From Azolla caroliniana (Eukaryota > Polypodiophyta): 64,000 nucleotides of DNA. Shown here piece by piece: positions 46,290 through 55,749 of this stretch (position 1 is the stretch's first letter; the number at the start of each line of letters is the position of its first letter). The DNA lies in NCBI GenBank assembly GCA_043228905.1, contig JBHGNT010000002.1:6200001-6264000 (forward strand). The letters run 5' to 3'. The position numbers and the translations under genes are program-made. The notes beneath the pieces were generated by a model. The model saw nothing but the letters and a program-made list of their open reading frames with translations, made no database searches and was not told where the DNA came from.

Positions 46290-46640
46290 TTGTCTTCCAC
46301 ACCAAATGTCACAACATGCGAAGCCATATGGCTCAAAAGGCTATTGACGGATCTGCAGGTGGAGGTGTCTGATTCGACAACGATCTATTGTGACAGCCTT
46401 AGTAGCATCCAACTTGCGAACAACCTTGTCTTCCACATCGGGACCAAGCACATGGAGGTGCACTATCATTTTGTTTGCGAGCGAGTCCTCTCCGGTGAAG
46501 TCAAACTAGTGTATGTTCCGACGGATCGGCATACTGCTGACATCTTCACCAAACCCTTAGGTCTTGACAAGTTGCGGCAAATTTCGGGCATGTTTGGTCT
46601 CCAACACCTCGATATGCCGAACTTGAGGGGGAGAGATAGA
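46290..46640 (+). pseudogene. Ty1/copia RNase H fragment with polypurine tract
   Basis: Plus strand: CEAIWLKRLLTDLQVEVSDS, IYCDSLSSIQLANNLVFH, TKHMEVHYHFVCERVLSGEV and TADIFTKPLGLDKLRQ, the standard end of copia pol. It is followed by AACTTGAGGGGGAGA, a copia polypurine tract at about 46621-46635. The following 500 bp (GC-rich, to about 47160) resemble the spacer found between RNase H and LTR at 61117-61490. No LTR was recognised. Confidence 0.85.
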
Positions 46641-47163
46641 GCCGAAAAGGAAGATGATGTCAAAAAGCCAAATTGGATGACGAATTCGATTTCGGACCGA
46701 TTGAAGAAGTCAGAATGTTCGGATCAGCTGAAGAAGCTGAGGAAGTATGGACATGTGTAGAAAGATTGACCAAGTGGAGACTAGTCAGACGCAAGGGGAG
46801 CGACCACAAGGGAAAGCCGTAACCGAAGCCAACAAAATTGAGGAGTGGAAAATCCGAGAAAGCCAAGAGAGGTGGCTGAGTTGAAAAGGACAGAGCTGAC
46901 CGAGCGAAGGCCAAGGCCAAGACATGGGCAGATGTGGTCAAGGGCTGAAAGGAGGACGAATCAGAGACAACCGATTCGGACAAGGGCCGAAACGATTCAG
47001 TCGGAATGTTCGATTCGGAGAAGCCGAATGGATTGGCCAAGTGGACGAAAGGGTAGCCAAAGCCGACGCCGACATGGAAGCATCGACGGGTCGATGGAGG
47101 CGGCCGAAGAAACGGACCACCATACCGCTCTAGGTGGTGACGAAGGAGGACTAGTCGAAGCTA

Positions 47164-48310
47164 TTGTCGGAATTTCATGAAAGCTCCTGGTTTGGACACC
47201 GGGGCATGTGGGCCACATCCAAAAGGTTAAAGGATAAGTACCGGTGGCCCGGAATGTACAAGGACATGCACCACTTCATAACAACATGGGAGAGTTGTCA
47301 AGTGCAATCTAGAGTTTGGCACGGGGACGAGCTGCACCCGACCTACCCCCAACCATTCATTTCAAATGGATGGTCAACCTGGTGACAATGTCGATGGGTG
47401 TGGGGCAGATGAGGTACCTGGTGCTCGCGAGAGAAGACCTGATGAACCAGGTGGAGGGTTGGGCCTTAACGAACAAGTCGACTCCCGTGGTTTGCAGGTT
47501 CCTGATTGAGGATGTGATATGTCAGTACGGGTGCATAGGGAAGAGCATGGCTGACCGTGGGGAGTTGGACGTGTAAGAAATAGAGGAGTTGTTCGATCGA
47601 CTAGGGGTCACTCTCTCTCACACAATGGCATACAAACCGGAGGCAAATAGGAAGGTTGAAACGGGGCACAAGACGATTGTGAAGGCCATTGTAGGAGCAT
47701 GCGATAGAGAGTCGGTAATTGTACGAGACTCCTTCCTTACACTTTGTGGGCTGACCGAACTACGCATAGTTCAGTGACCGGGTACATGCCAGTTGAACTC
47801 GTGTTCGGATAGAAGCTGATCATGTCGGTGGAGTGGACAATAGCCTCATGGATGTTGGTCGAGTGGGCGGAGGAGATGAGCCGGGAAGAATTGCTAGCTG
47901 CACGGATTCGAGAACTAGAGCGGAGGCCACAGGATGTGGAATGAGCAACGACGAGAACAGAAGAGGCAAGGAAGAAGAACAAGGGCCAGTTTGACCGAAC
48001 ACACCCACTCCGGTCGCGGAAAATCGAGGAAGGTGACTTGGTGCTAGTCTACAACAACAACCTCGACAACCAGCATTGGTGGACCCGAAAATTCGCGCAA
48101 TGACGGTTCAGGCCATACGTGGTAACAAGCGCCAACAACAATGCAACATAGCATCTAGCCGAGCTCGACAGGATGAGGATCTCAATACCGGTTCCAAGAA
48201 AATAGATCAAAGCCTTCAAGAAGCAGCACGAGCTAGAACTAGATTCAGAGGTAGAAGAGGACAGAAGTGTGGACGAGAACAAGGAGCCGGATGAAGACCG
48301 GATTGGTGAC
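47164..48310 (+). pseudogene. Ty3/gypsy integrase, non-chromovirus lineage
   Basis: Plus strand. Zinc-binding region (GHRGMWATSKRLKDKYRWPG, then SCQVQSRVWHGDELHPTYP), core (FIEDVICQYGCIGKSMADRG with F read as FL, LGVTLSHTMAYKPEANRKVE) and C-terminus (LRSRKIEEGDLVLVYNNNLD, YVVTSANNNAT), with several stops and frame changes. There is no chromodomain. This integrase type fits the same lineage as the reverse transcriptase at 49041-50520, but the two lie on opposite strands here. Confidence 0.85.
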
Positions 48311-48519
48311 GGTTCGGAAGAGGACGAGTGAAGACCGAGCCGGAATCCCCACCGCTTCACTACTTGGCACATGCCGGAGGATGTGCAGTTTGGACGGGGT
48401 GGATGTCGTGAAGGATTCCGGCTACTAGGAGAAAAGGAGTCGATCAGTGCGGCAACGGGGGTGTGCACGGATGCACACAACGTTGCCTTTATGTACAAAC
48501 AGATAGTATATTAGTTGAG

Positions 48520-48982
48520 TGTTGAGGAATACTAGGTAGAAGGGATTTGATAGGTACTTTATGGCCACATGAATAGAGGAATAAATGTGATTGATTGGAG
48601 GATATCGAGGAGAGAAATGGCAATTGAAAGCGGTCGTCTTAACAACTTGATGTAACAGTCTCTCCCTCCTTGAGCTATAAAAGGAGGGAGTGAAGAGTGA
48701 GAGAGGGATCCACGATTTTGGAGGACGAAGTGCTGCCGGACCGAGCTTTGGAGACTTTCACCTTCCTACTCTCTGTTTCCAGTTCTCTATGGCTGCGTAG
48801 TGAGGCCTCCGCATCGCGTTGGTAACCCGTGTGCTCCCGATCAGAGGCTCGCTAGCGTTTGTGTGTGTGTGAGTGTTGCGAGCTCAAAGCTCCCTTGCTG
48901 GTCACGACCAATTGTAATCTTTTCGTCTTTCTCTGTTAATCATTGGTATTTACTAATTTTCCGGTCAAGGATTGCTTGGACA
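48520..48982 (+). repeat. Probable gypsy 3' LTR
   Basis: It follows the integrase in the same sense. Termini TGTTGAGG...TTGGACA. A strong TATA box (GAGCTATAAAAGGAGGGAG, 48672-48690) is followed by a leader-like region and a (TG)n run. No clear polypurine tract precedes it, so the borders are tentative. Confidence 0.5.
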
Positions 48983-49040
48983 CTAGGTAAAGGAAAGTAG
49001 AGTGATCCACATGAAATGTAAATTTACAGTCGAAATTTAT

Positions 49041-50520
49041 TCACACTATAAATGTTGTGGAATAGTTTCGCTCTGTGGTTGATGGATTCCGACTCCCATA
49101 GTATATTGGTTTGTACCGGTTCAGCTCCGACAGTTGCATTAATGCGCTTCCAATGACTATATCTAGGGCATTGCCAAAGACATGAAAGTCTTTTGTCCAA
49201 TCTGGTGGTTGAACGACTGGGACTTTAGACAACATTTTCTTCAGACAATCATTAGGATCCTACTCTGTTGTTGACCATTGGAAAGGTGTTCGGTGTACTG
49301 CAGCATGAAAAGGTGTCACGACGTCAGCCAAGTATCTGATCATCTGACTATGCCATCTAATTTGGCCCAAGAATCAACTCAAGGCCTTAGCATTTGTTGG
49401 CAATGGCGCATCCATTATTTCTTTTACTTTATCTGGGCCGATGACAATTTCGTCCCGACTAACAATATGGCTCAATAACGTACCACTTGTAACGCCGAAT
49501 GTGCATTTTGTTGGATTTAAGCTTAGACGACCTTGCCGACACCTTTCCAAATAGAGTCGGAGATGTTCAAAATGGTCTTTTCTCCGACTGTAAACTGCAA
49601 AGTCGTCGAGAAATACCCGCATAAATGCCAGTATATAATCTAAAAAAAATTCATAATTACCCTTTGGAATGTCGATGGGGCGGTTTTGAGAGAGAACATC
49701 ATGACTATTGCTATGAACACACCCCATTCGATAACAAAGGCCATCTTTTCTTGGTTGTTTGAATGCATACTGATATGATTGTAGCCGCTAAACCCATCAA
49801 GGAAACTGTAGATCTCATGTCTGGCTACCATGTCAAGGACTCCATTAGTGAAGGGTAACAGAAAAGCATTCATTACTATTGGCACATTTAATTTTCTGTA
49901 ATCGACACACACCCTAATTTTCCCATTCTTCGTATTATAATGCATAGCCAAGTGGCTTTCTTGACTAGTTGAATGAATTTGATTCATAACAGTTAGTCGA
50001 TTTCTTCCTTTACTTTGACCGCATAATTAGGGTTCAATCGGTAATGTTGTTGTTGTACTAGCTTCGCATCTTTGTGCAGGTTGTTTTGATGTTGACTGAA
50101 GGTAAGATCTAGTCCTTTCATATCCTCGAACGACCATGCAAAAACATTTTTGTATTGTTGTAGTAACTCTGTGAGCTTGATCTTCTCGGCCGATTGCATT
50201 TCCGTCACTATTAACACTGTTTTTGGCTCGCCATCATTGTTTGTCAAATTCAATTTCTCGAGTGAAGAAGGTTGCACTCTTTGTGATACTTGCATCTCCT
50301 TTTCTATAACTTCCTATTGATGACGTATCTCTATTAGAGTTTTATCATCAACCAGAACATCTGCAACCTTTTTGTCATTACCAAGGTATGGTGTGATGAT
50401 TTCGACTACGTCGACTTCAAATAAGGGAATGATCTTTGGATTTTTCTCAAAATACTGATTCACTTCCCCATCATCTAAGCCCTCCATCATATTGATGAAT
50501 TCGGCATATAAAGGCACACA
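49041..50520 (-). pseudogene. Ty3/gypsy reverse transcriptase and RNase H relic
   Basis: Minus strand: the segment before the reverse transcriptase (YKNVFAWSFEDMKGLDLTFS at about 50150), reverse transcriptase (KIRVCVDYRKLNVPIVMNAF, YSFLDGFSGYNHISMHSNNQ, SLKTAPSTFQRVIMNFF, and catalytic VFLDDFAVYSRR near 49600), then RNase H start (VVQPPDWTKDFHVFGNALDI, 49210). Frame shifts divide it into four pieces. The VFAW..DMKGLD signature separates this lineage from the chromoviruses at 19-22 kb. No LTR adjoins it. Confidence 0.9.
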
Positions 50521-50599
50521 TTCCCATGTTGTTGCTACCTTCTCCTAAGTCAAAACTTTGATCTTGGTTTTGCCCTTCCGGAATGTCAAAAGATTCTTC

Positions 50600-52270
50600 T
50601 GCCAATTCTGTTTGTTATTGGCAGTTCTCGGCCCAACAACAGAGGGTAAGCTCCTAATGCATCTAAATCCAGCAACCTCCCACATCAATACCTTCAGTCG
50701 GGTGTTTTCTGAACTCACCTCACAAGGGGTTAACTTCAAAGAAGAAGTTAAAGCCCTTGCCCTCCTCTCGAGCTTGCCAGCGAGTTGGGAGGTTTTCTAC
50801 ACAACATTCGCCAACAACTATCCAAATCTCAATTTGGACGAGACAATCAGACAATTCCTCATTGAGGATATTCGGTGAAAATTGATGGGACTCACCATTG
50901 ATGAGTTAGTAGAAGCCCACCACTCAACAGAGTCAATCGATTGGTTCGGTTGATCGAGAGAACAAGCTGACAGAACCGATCGGAACACAAGCCGACAGAG
51001 GGGAGACCGACAACGGTTGAAGTCGAGAAATAGTCGACTAGGTGATTTCTGCACTCACTGCAGAAAAGCCGACCATAATATTTCTGACTATTGGTTGATC
51101 AAGAGGAAGGAGAGAGGTTGGCGATTCGAGCGGAACTTGGGATGATCTAAGTCAAATCAGTATCCATTCGGCAACCAAATAAATGTTGCCAACACCCGGT
51201 CAGGAGAAATCCTCTCTCTAGAGGACTCACTGATCGAAGAAGTCCTATACAGTCCACAAGATGCACAAACGTGGCTACTATACTCTAGTGCCACATTCCA
51301 CGTGACCCCAAACATTGAATGGTTTTCGAAATATTCGACTGACGCTAGCGGCACCGTCTGACTCGATAACGCATAGGAGTGCATAATTGCAGGTATGAGA
51401 GAGGTCCCCATTCGATTGCCGAATGACAACATGATCACCCTACACCAAGTTCGGCATGTAGCTGATCTAAAAAAGAGTCTGGTCTCCATCGGCCTGTTAG
51501 TCGAAGATGGGTACAGAACGATTTTCAATGAGTCGACATGGATGATCAGCCAAGGAAATCTGAAGATTGGAAACAGTACAATAACTTGTAACCAATAATG
51601 GTGATCAATCCAAAAGGGGCCATGAACGCAACCGAATCGACCAACCCGAACTTATGGCATGGATGACTCGGTCATGAATAGACTCATATGTCGCAAGCCA
51701 GACTTGATGGCTGATGAGGGTCGTTTACATTCCAAAACTCCTAGTGAATATGGACTTCTGCGAGCATTGTTGCTACGGGAAATAGACCCGAAGTCCTCAC
51801 TCTTTCCATTATGAGACAATACAATAGCCCCTAGAGCTCGTGCACACAGATATATGTGGGCCTATGCTTGAGCGATCACTAGAAGGCTTTTGGTACTTCA
51901 TCACATTTGTAGATGATTGTCCACGAAATGTTTGGGCCTACTCCATTAGGTCAAAGGATGAAGCACTCGAGGTCTTCCCTCAGTGGACAACTGCAGTGGA
52001 GAACTGATCTGGATACAGAGTGAAGACCCTCTGATCCAACAATGGAGGGGAATACACCTCCCGAGCCTTCAAACAAAACCTGTCCGACAAAGGGATCCGG
52101 CACCAAAAGACCGTTCCATACACACCCATGCAAAATGGAGTGGCAAAGTGGATCAACTGAATAATCCAGGAGAGGGTGATGGCAATGCTCCAGCAAGCCG
52201 AACTGAAGCTAGAGTTCTAGGCAGAAGCATTGTAGACAACAATATATTTGATCAACATGTCTTTGTTAGG
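50600..52270 (+). pseudogene. Ty1/copia gag to integrase (left part of a split element)
   Basis: Plus strand: UBN2-type gag (ELTSQGVNFKEEVKALALLS, 50730), zinc knuckle CTHCRKADHNISDY (about 51055; the last Cys is Tyr), a protease whose DSGA motif reads YSSA (51280), the pre-integrase region (LPNDNMITLHQVRHVADLKK, 51417) and an integrase core (LVHTDICGPMLERSLEGFWY at about 51838, NGGEYTSRAFKQNLSDKGI at 52045). The frame has many stops. The C-terminal part of the integrase and the reverse transcriptase resume at about 61495 on the same strand, so this is one element interrupted by about 9.2 kb. Confidence 0.9.
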
Positions 52271-52274
52271 GCCG

Positions 52275-52451
52275 TAGCCAAAGACAACTTTAAAATGAAG
52301 AAAAAAATGAGAAATATAAGAATTTACAATTTAATAAATATAATATAATGTATCCTAGTGGTTGAAGGTTGAAGCTATACATCACCTTTGAGGAGGTCAT
52401 GGGTTCGAATCTCTATTATGAGTCTTAGAGTTTTGGTATATGTTCATGATA
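52275..52451 (-). repeat. Partial 3' LTR of second chromovirus
   Basis: On the minus strand it follows the purine tract AAAAGAAAGGGGATAA and begins TATCATGAAC, close to TGTCATGATA of the LTR at 18868. Only about 180 bp is present. It includes the tRNA-like module at 52353-52411 (A box TCCTAGTGGTTG, B box GGTTCGAATC, plus strand). Confidence 0.6.
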
Positions 52452-52459
52452 TTATCCCC

Positions 52460-53219
52460 TTTCTTTTGATGACGAGTTCCACGAGTCGCAATGCACAAAC
52501 TAGGAGTTGGCTTATTTGGATATCGTCGATGAAATTCAGCTACAAGTTCTTTGGTATTATTGAGATTTTCAGTTGGCTCCCACGATCGATCTGTAGGTGT
52601 ATAACCCAACCAATCAACAAAATAATACAATTTGTTATTCACAACTTTGGAGTTCAAATTGGATTTTACTTCATAATTCAGGCCTTCATCAAGCTTAATA
52701 GAAGGTGGTGGGGGAACAACATGATCTAGAATAGAGTTTGAAGCATAAGGTTACAAGAGTGAGACATGGAACATTGGATGAAGACGCATATGAGGAGGGA
52801 GATCGAGATGAAAAGCAACTTCATTGATCTGTTTAGTGATTACATATGGACCAAGGTGGAGGGGGAACAACGCGATCTGGAATAGAGTTTGAAGCATAAG
52901 GTTCCAAGAGTGAGACATGGAACATTGGATGAAGACGCATATGAGGAGGGAGATCGAGATGAAAAGCAACTTCATTGATATGTTTAGTGATTAAATATGG
53001 ACCAAGAAGTTGATAATCCAACTTGTTACAAGGCCTCTTGGTCTTCACATTACATCATAAGAGCCATACACGATCTCCAACTTGAAATTTGGGTTTTTCC
53101 GATGATGAGTTCAATCGATGGTGATCTGCAAATTTCTTATGGGTGGCTTGAGCATGATGTAAATGATGAGAAAGAGCAATATGAATTTCTCGGATATAAC
53201 GTAGGCGATCCTTTGCAGT
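52460..53219 (-). pseudogene. Chromovirus integrase C-terminus and chromodomain
   Basis: Minus strand: TAKDRLRYIREIHIALSHHL, KPKFQVGDRVWLL, LDYQLLGPYLITKHINEVAF, then a chromodomain (KLYYFVDWLGYTPTDRSWEP at about 52630). It matches the chromovirus at 19 kb domain by domain. A segment of about 150 bp is tandemly duplicated (about 52724-52856 and 52873-53008), so HINEVAFHLDLPPHMRLHP appears twice. The upstream part of the integrase lies at 60521-60720, beyond the insertion. Confidence 0.9.
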
Positions 53220-53656
53220 TGTTAATCCTAGGGCGGGACAACAGCTTAACACAGGGTGTCCACTTAAGACACTTCACCAAAGGGTGTTACGACAGGATGA
53301 CTTACGACCCAACGCTTAATTAGACCTTAATTGGTTACTTAGCAATACATCATTAACACGCGTAAGATATACAATAAGCACAGAATGGTAATCAATATTG
53401 AAAGGTTAAAGCAATAAGTTCTATTAATTATCCGTTGTCAATTACATTGTAACCGGGCCTTTATATAGGTCTCCGGTGCGAAGTACAAAACGGTGCCAAC
53501 CGGCACCTATTTGGAATCGGTCTGGATCCGAATCGGCATACTGATTCCGGTCCATCCGTCCATATTAATAAAATAATAACAACAATTCCCGAATAAACTA
53601 TTCCTTTCACACTCTGGTCTGGACATCCTTAAGCCTTCTTTGCCGGCCGGGTAACA
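53220..53656 (-). repeat. LTR at the low end of the 7.3-kb element
   Basis: Termini TGTTACCC (minus-strand start) and GGATTAACA; 437 bp. In the minus sense there is a TATA box (CTATATAAAGG, near 53470). The first 40 bases (TGTTACCCGGCC, AAAGAAGGCTTAAGGATGTC) recur at 60481-60520. The plus strand immediately beyond the LTR reads CATGGCACGCCCGTGGG, which resembles the primer binding site of copy A but points the other way (see findings). Confidence 0.75.
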
Positions 53657-53710
53657 CATGGCACGCCCGTGGGACAGTACCTTGTACGTCGAACCCATTA
53701 TCTGGCCCTG

Positions 53711-55744
53711 CTACTCTTCGTCCAAAATGTCCAGAATGCTTTGCTCCAGAATTTCCAATGGCTCGTCGGGAATTTGTTGTTGTTGTTGTGGCTGTTGCGG
53801 TGGCTGCTCCGTTTGGGGTTGCTGCTCCGTTTGTTGCTCTAGCACCGACGTTTCCTTCATTGTTTCCTCCGTCGGAGTTGTCGCTGGCTGACCAACCCCG
53901 GCTTGGTCCCCGTCTGGTCCTTGTACCGGCGACGGTTCCTCATCACTAAGGTTGACCGTTGCCGCCTTCCTTGCTTTTTCTTCTCGGAGCCGGGACCGCT
54001 CATAGCTCTCAAACTGGATTTGAACCTCCAGCCGATCGTCGTCCAGTTGAGCTATGAGCTGCCGGACCTGCACCAGTTGTTCATCCGCCAGGGCTGTGAA
54101 ATCTTCGGCCAGCTCATCCCTTATGGCGGTGAAGTCTTCTGATGTCAGCGTATAACAGTCGTCACCCTCCTTCCGCCGGTTTTCCACGTCCGCCCTGAGC
54201 AATTGGAGTTCCGCCGTGTTCTGCGCCCATTTCATCCACCATTGCACAGAGCTCTCGTCAATCAAGCGTTTGGTCTTGGTGAGCCATGCCCGGAGGATGC
54301 ACTGGATCCATTCGGTTCCCATTCGTGATTTGGTCTCCGCGGCTTGTCGCTCCTCTTTCAATTGCTTGATGATTCTGACTGTGTCCGCCTCTTGCTCCCT
54401 ATAATGCGACAATTGACTTTGATAGGTTGTTTGCAACCTCTGTAACACCATTGTCGCCCTTTCCTTTTCTTCATGGTTCTGCTTGTGGAGCTCCATCCGG
54501 TCCATCGCCGCTTCCTCCAATAGCTTTGAATTCTCAACTCGTTCGTCGGCGAGTGCCGTTGTGGCCCTATCAACTTCTTGCCGGAGCTCGGCCATCCTTT
54601 CCTGCTGTTGCTTATACTCCGTCTCCAGTTGCTTGTAGTCCCGGTGTAGATGATCAAAATCATCAGTCTTCTGCTTCAGCCTCTGGTTGATCTGCCGGCG
54701 CGCGCGGTCCTCCTAGTCCTTCTGTTGACAGAGTTCTTCCTTCAGCCTTTCGATTTCCGTCTCCGCCATCTGTCGCAACTTGTCTTTCTCTTGCAACAAT
54801 TTCTCTTTTTCCTCCTTTAGCCGGTCGTACACTTGATGTCCTTTACGCAGGTTTTCCTCTGCCCGGCGGAGGTTCTTAGTAGTCTTCTTTAATTCTTCTT
54901 CGGCCGCCTTCTTCAAGTCTCGTTCGCGGCTCCGTAATGCTTCTTGTGCGTCAAGTTCGTCTCTTAAGTCGGCAAGCTCTTGGGCTTGCGCCGCATCTTT
55001 CTCCGGGACAGTTTTTGTCTCTGGGGTCTTATTCGTATGTACATCCACCTTAGTCACTGGTGCTTGGATCTGTGTTGCAGTTAAGACCATTTTGGCCATG
55101 TCTTCTGTGACCCGATCCAAGTCTTGTTCGAGGCACCGGATCCTTGACCGAGCCGTCTCTAGTTCGTCGGTTGTGACTAGCAACCTTTCTGTTTGCGCTC
55201 TTTCTTTCGCCTCTATGTATCCGACTACTCCGGCAATTTGTTCCCCTATCCACCGGAGCCATTGGCTTCCGGTGCCCTGTTGTTGCATCTGCACGACGGG
55301 TTGGCTGATGGGTTCACTTGCCGTTGGCTGGTCCCGCCTTTCTGCGTCGAGCAGCAATTCTGGCTCTACCTGCTGACGACTTTGCCGTTCAGGTTCCGGT
55401 TGTGTTTCGGTTGGCCACACTTGTTCTGCTTGTTCTTGGCCGGCTGAGGAGGTTGGCATTTGTATAACCGGCTCTTGAGTTACGGGGCTTGCCGGTGCTG
55501 CCTGTTGTGCAGGGACTTCTGTGACCGGTTCCATCTGAACTGGTTCCGGTACCTCCCTTGGCGTGGGAGTCTCAGTGTGGGTTGCGGGCGTTCCATCCTT
55601 TTGTGGGTCCACACGCTTCCCGGCTGATTCTGCGGTCCTCTTCACCGGCCGCCGCTGGAGGTGCTCCGTAGGCTCCTCCTTCGTTTCCTCCTCCTGAGTC
55701 TCGGCATTCATTCTTGCCGCCAAGGTGTCCGTTTCTTGTTGCAC
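53711..55744 (-). CDS. Coiled-coil-rich accessory frame of the 7.3-kb element
   Basis: A 678-codon minus-strand frame with a single in-frame TAG at 54713-54715 (after KEELCQQKD). Residues about 1-140 are Pro/Glu/Gln/Thr-rich; about 160-470 show heptad-like charged repeats typical of coiled coils (TTDELETARSRIRCLEQDLD, EEELKKTTKNLRRAEENLRK, LQEKDKLRQMAETEIERLKE). The C-terminal quarter is again low-complexity (a run PQQPQQQQQ) and ends ILEQSILDILDEE. Two segments look alike (GTGSQWLRWIGEQIAGV and MGTEWIQCILRAWL), suggesting internal duplication. It follows the protease, where reverse transcriptase would normally start, and overlaps the end of the protease frame in a different phase. Function unknown; a captured host sequence or a structural accessory protein are both possible. 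Suppression of the TAG or a pseudogene stop cannot be told apart. Confidence 0.6.
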
Positions 55745-55749
55745 CGGTC

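Noticed and set aside
53653-54690. Plus-strand frames opposite the coiled-coil frame, one Cys/Gly-rich
   Set aside because: They mirror the Gln/Glu codons of the minus-strand frame. The Cys/Gly run is the complement of the CAA/CAG run.
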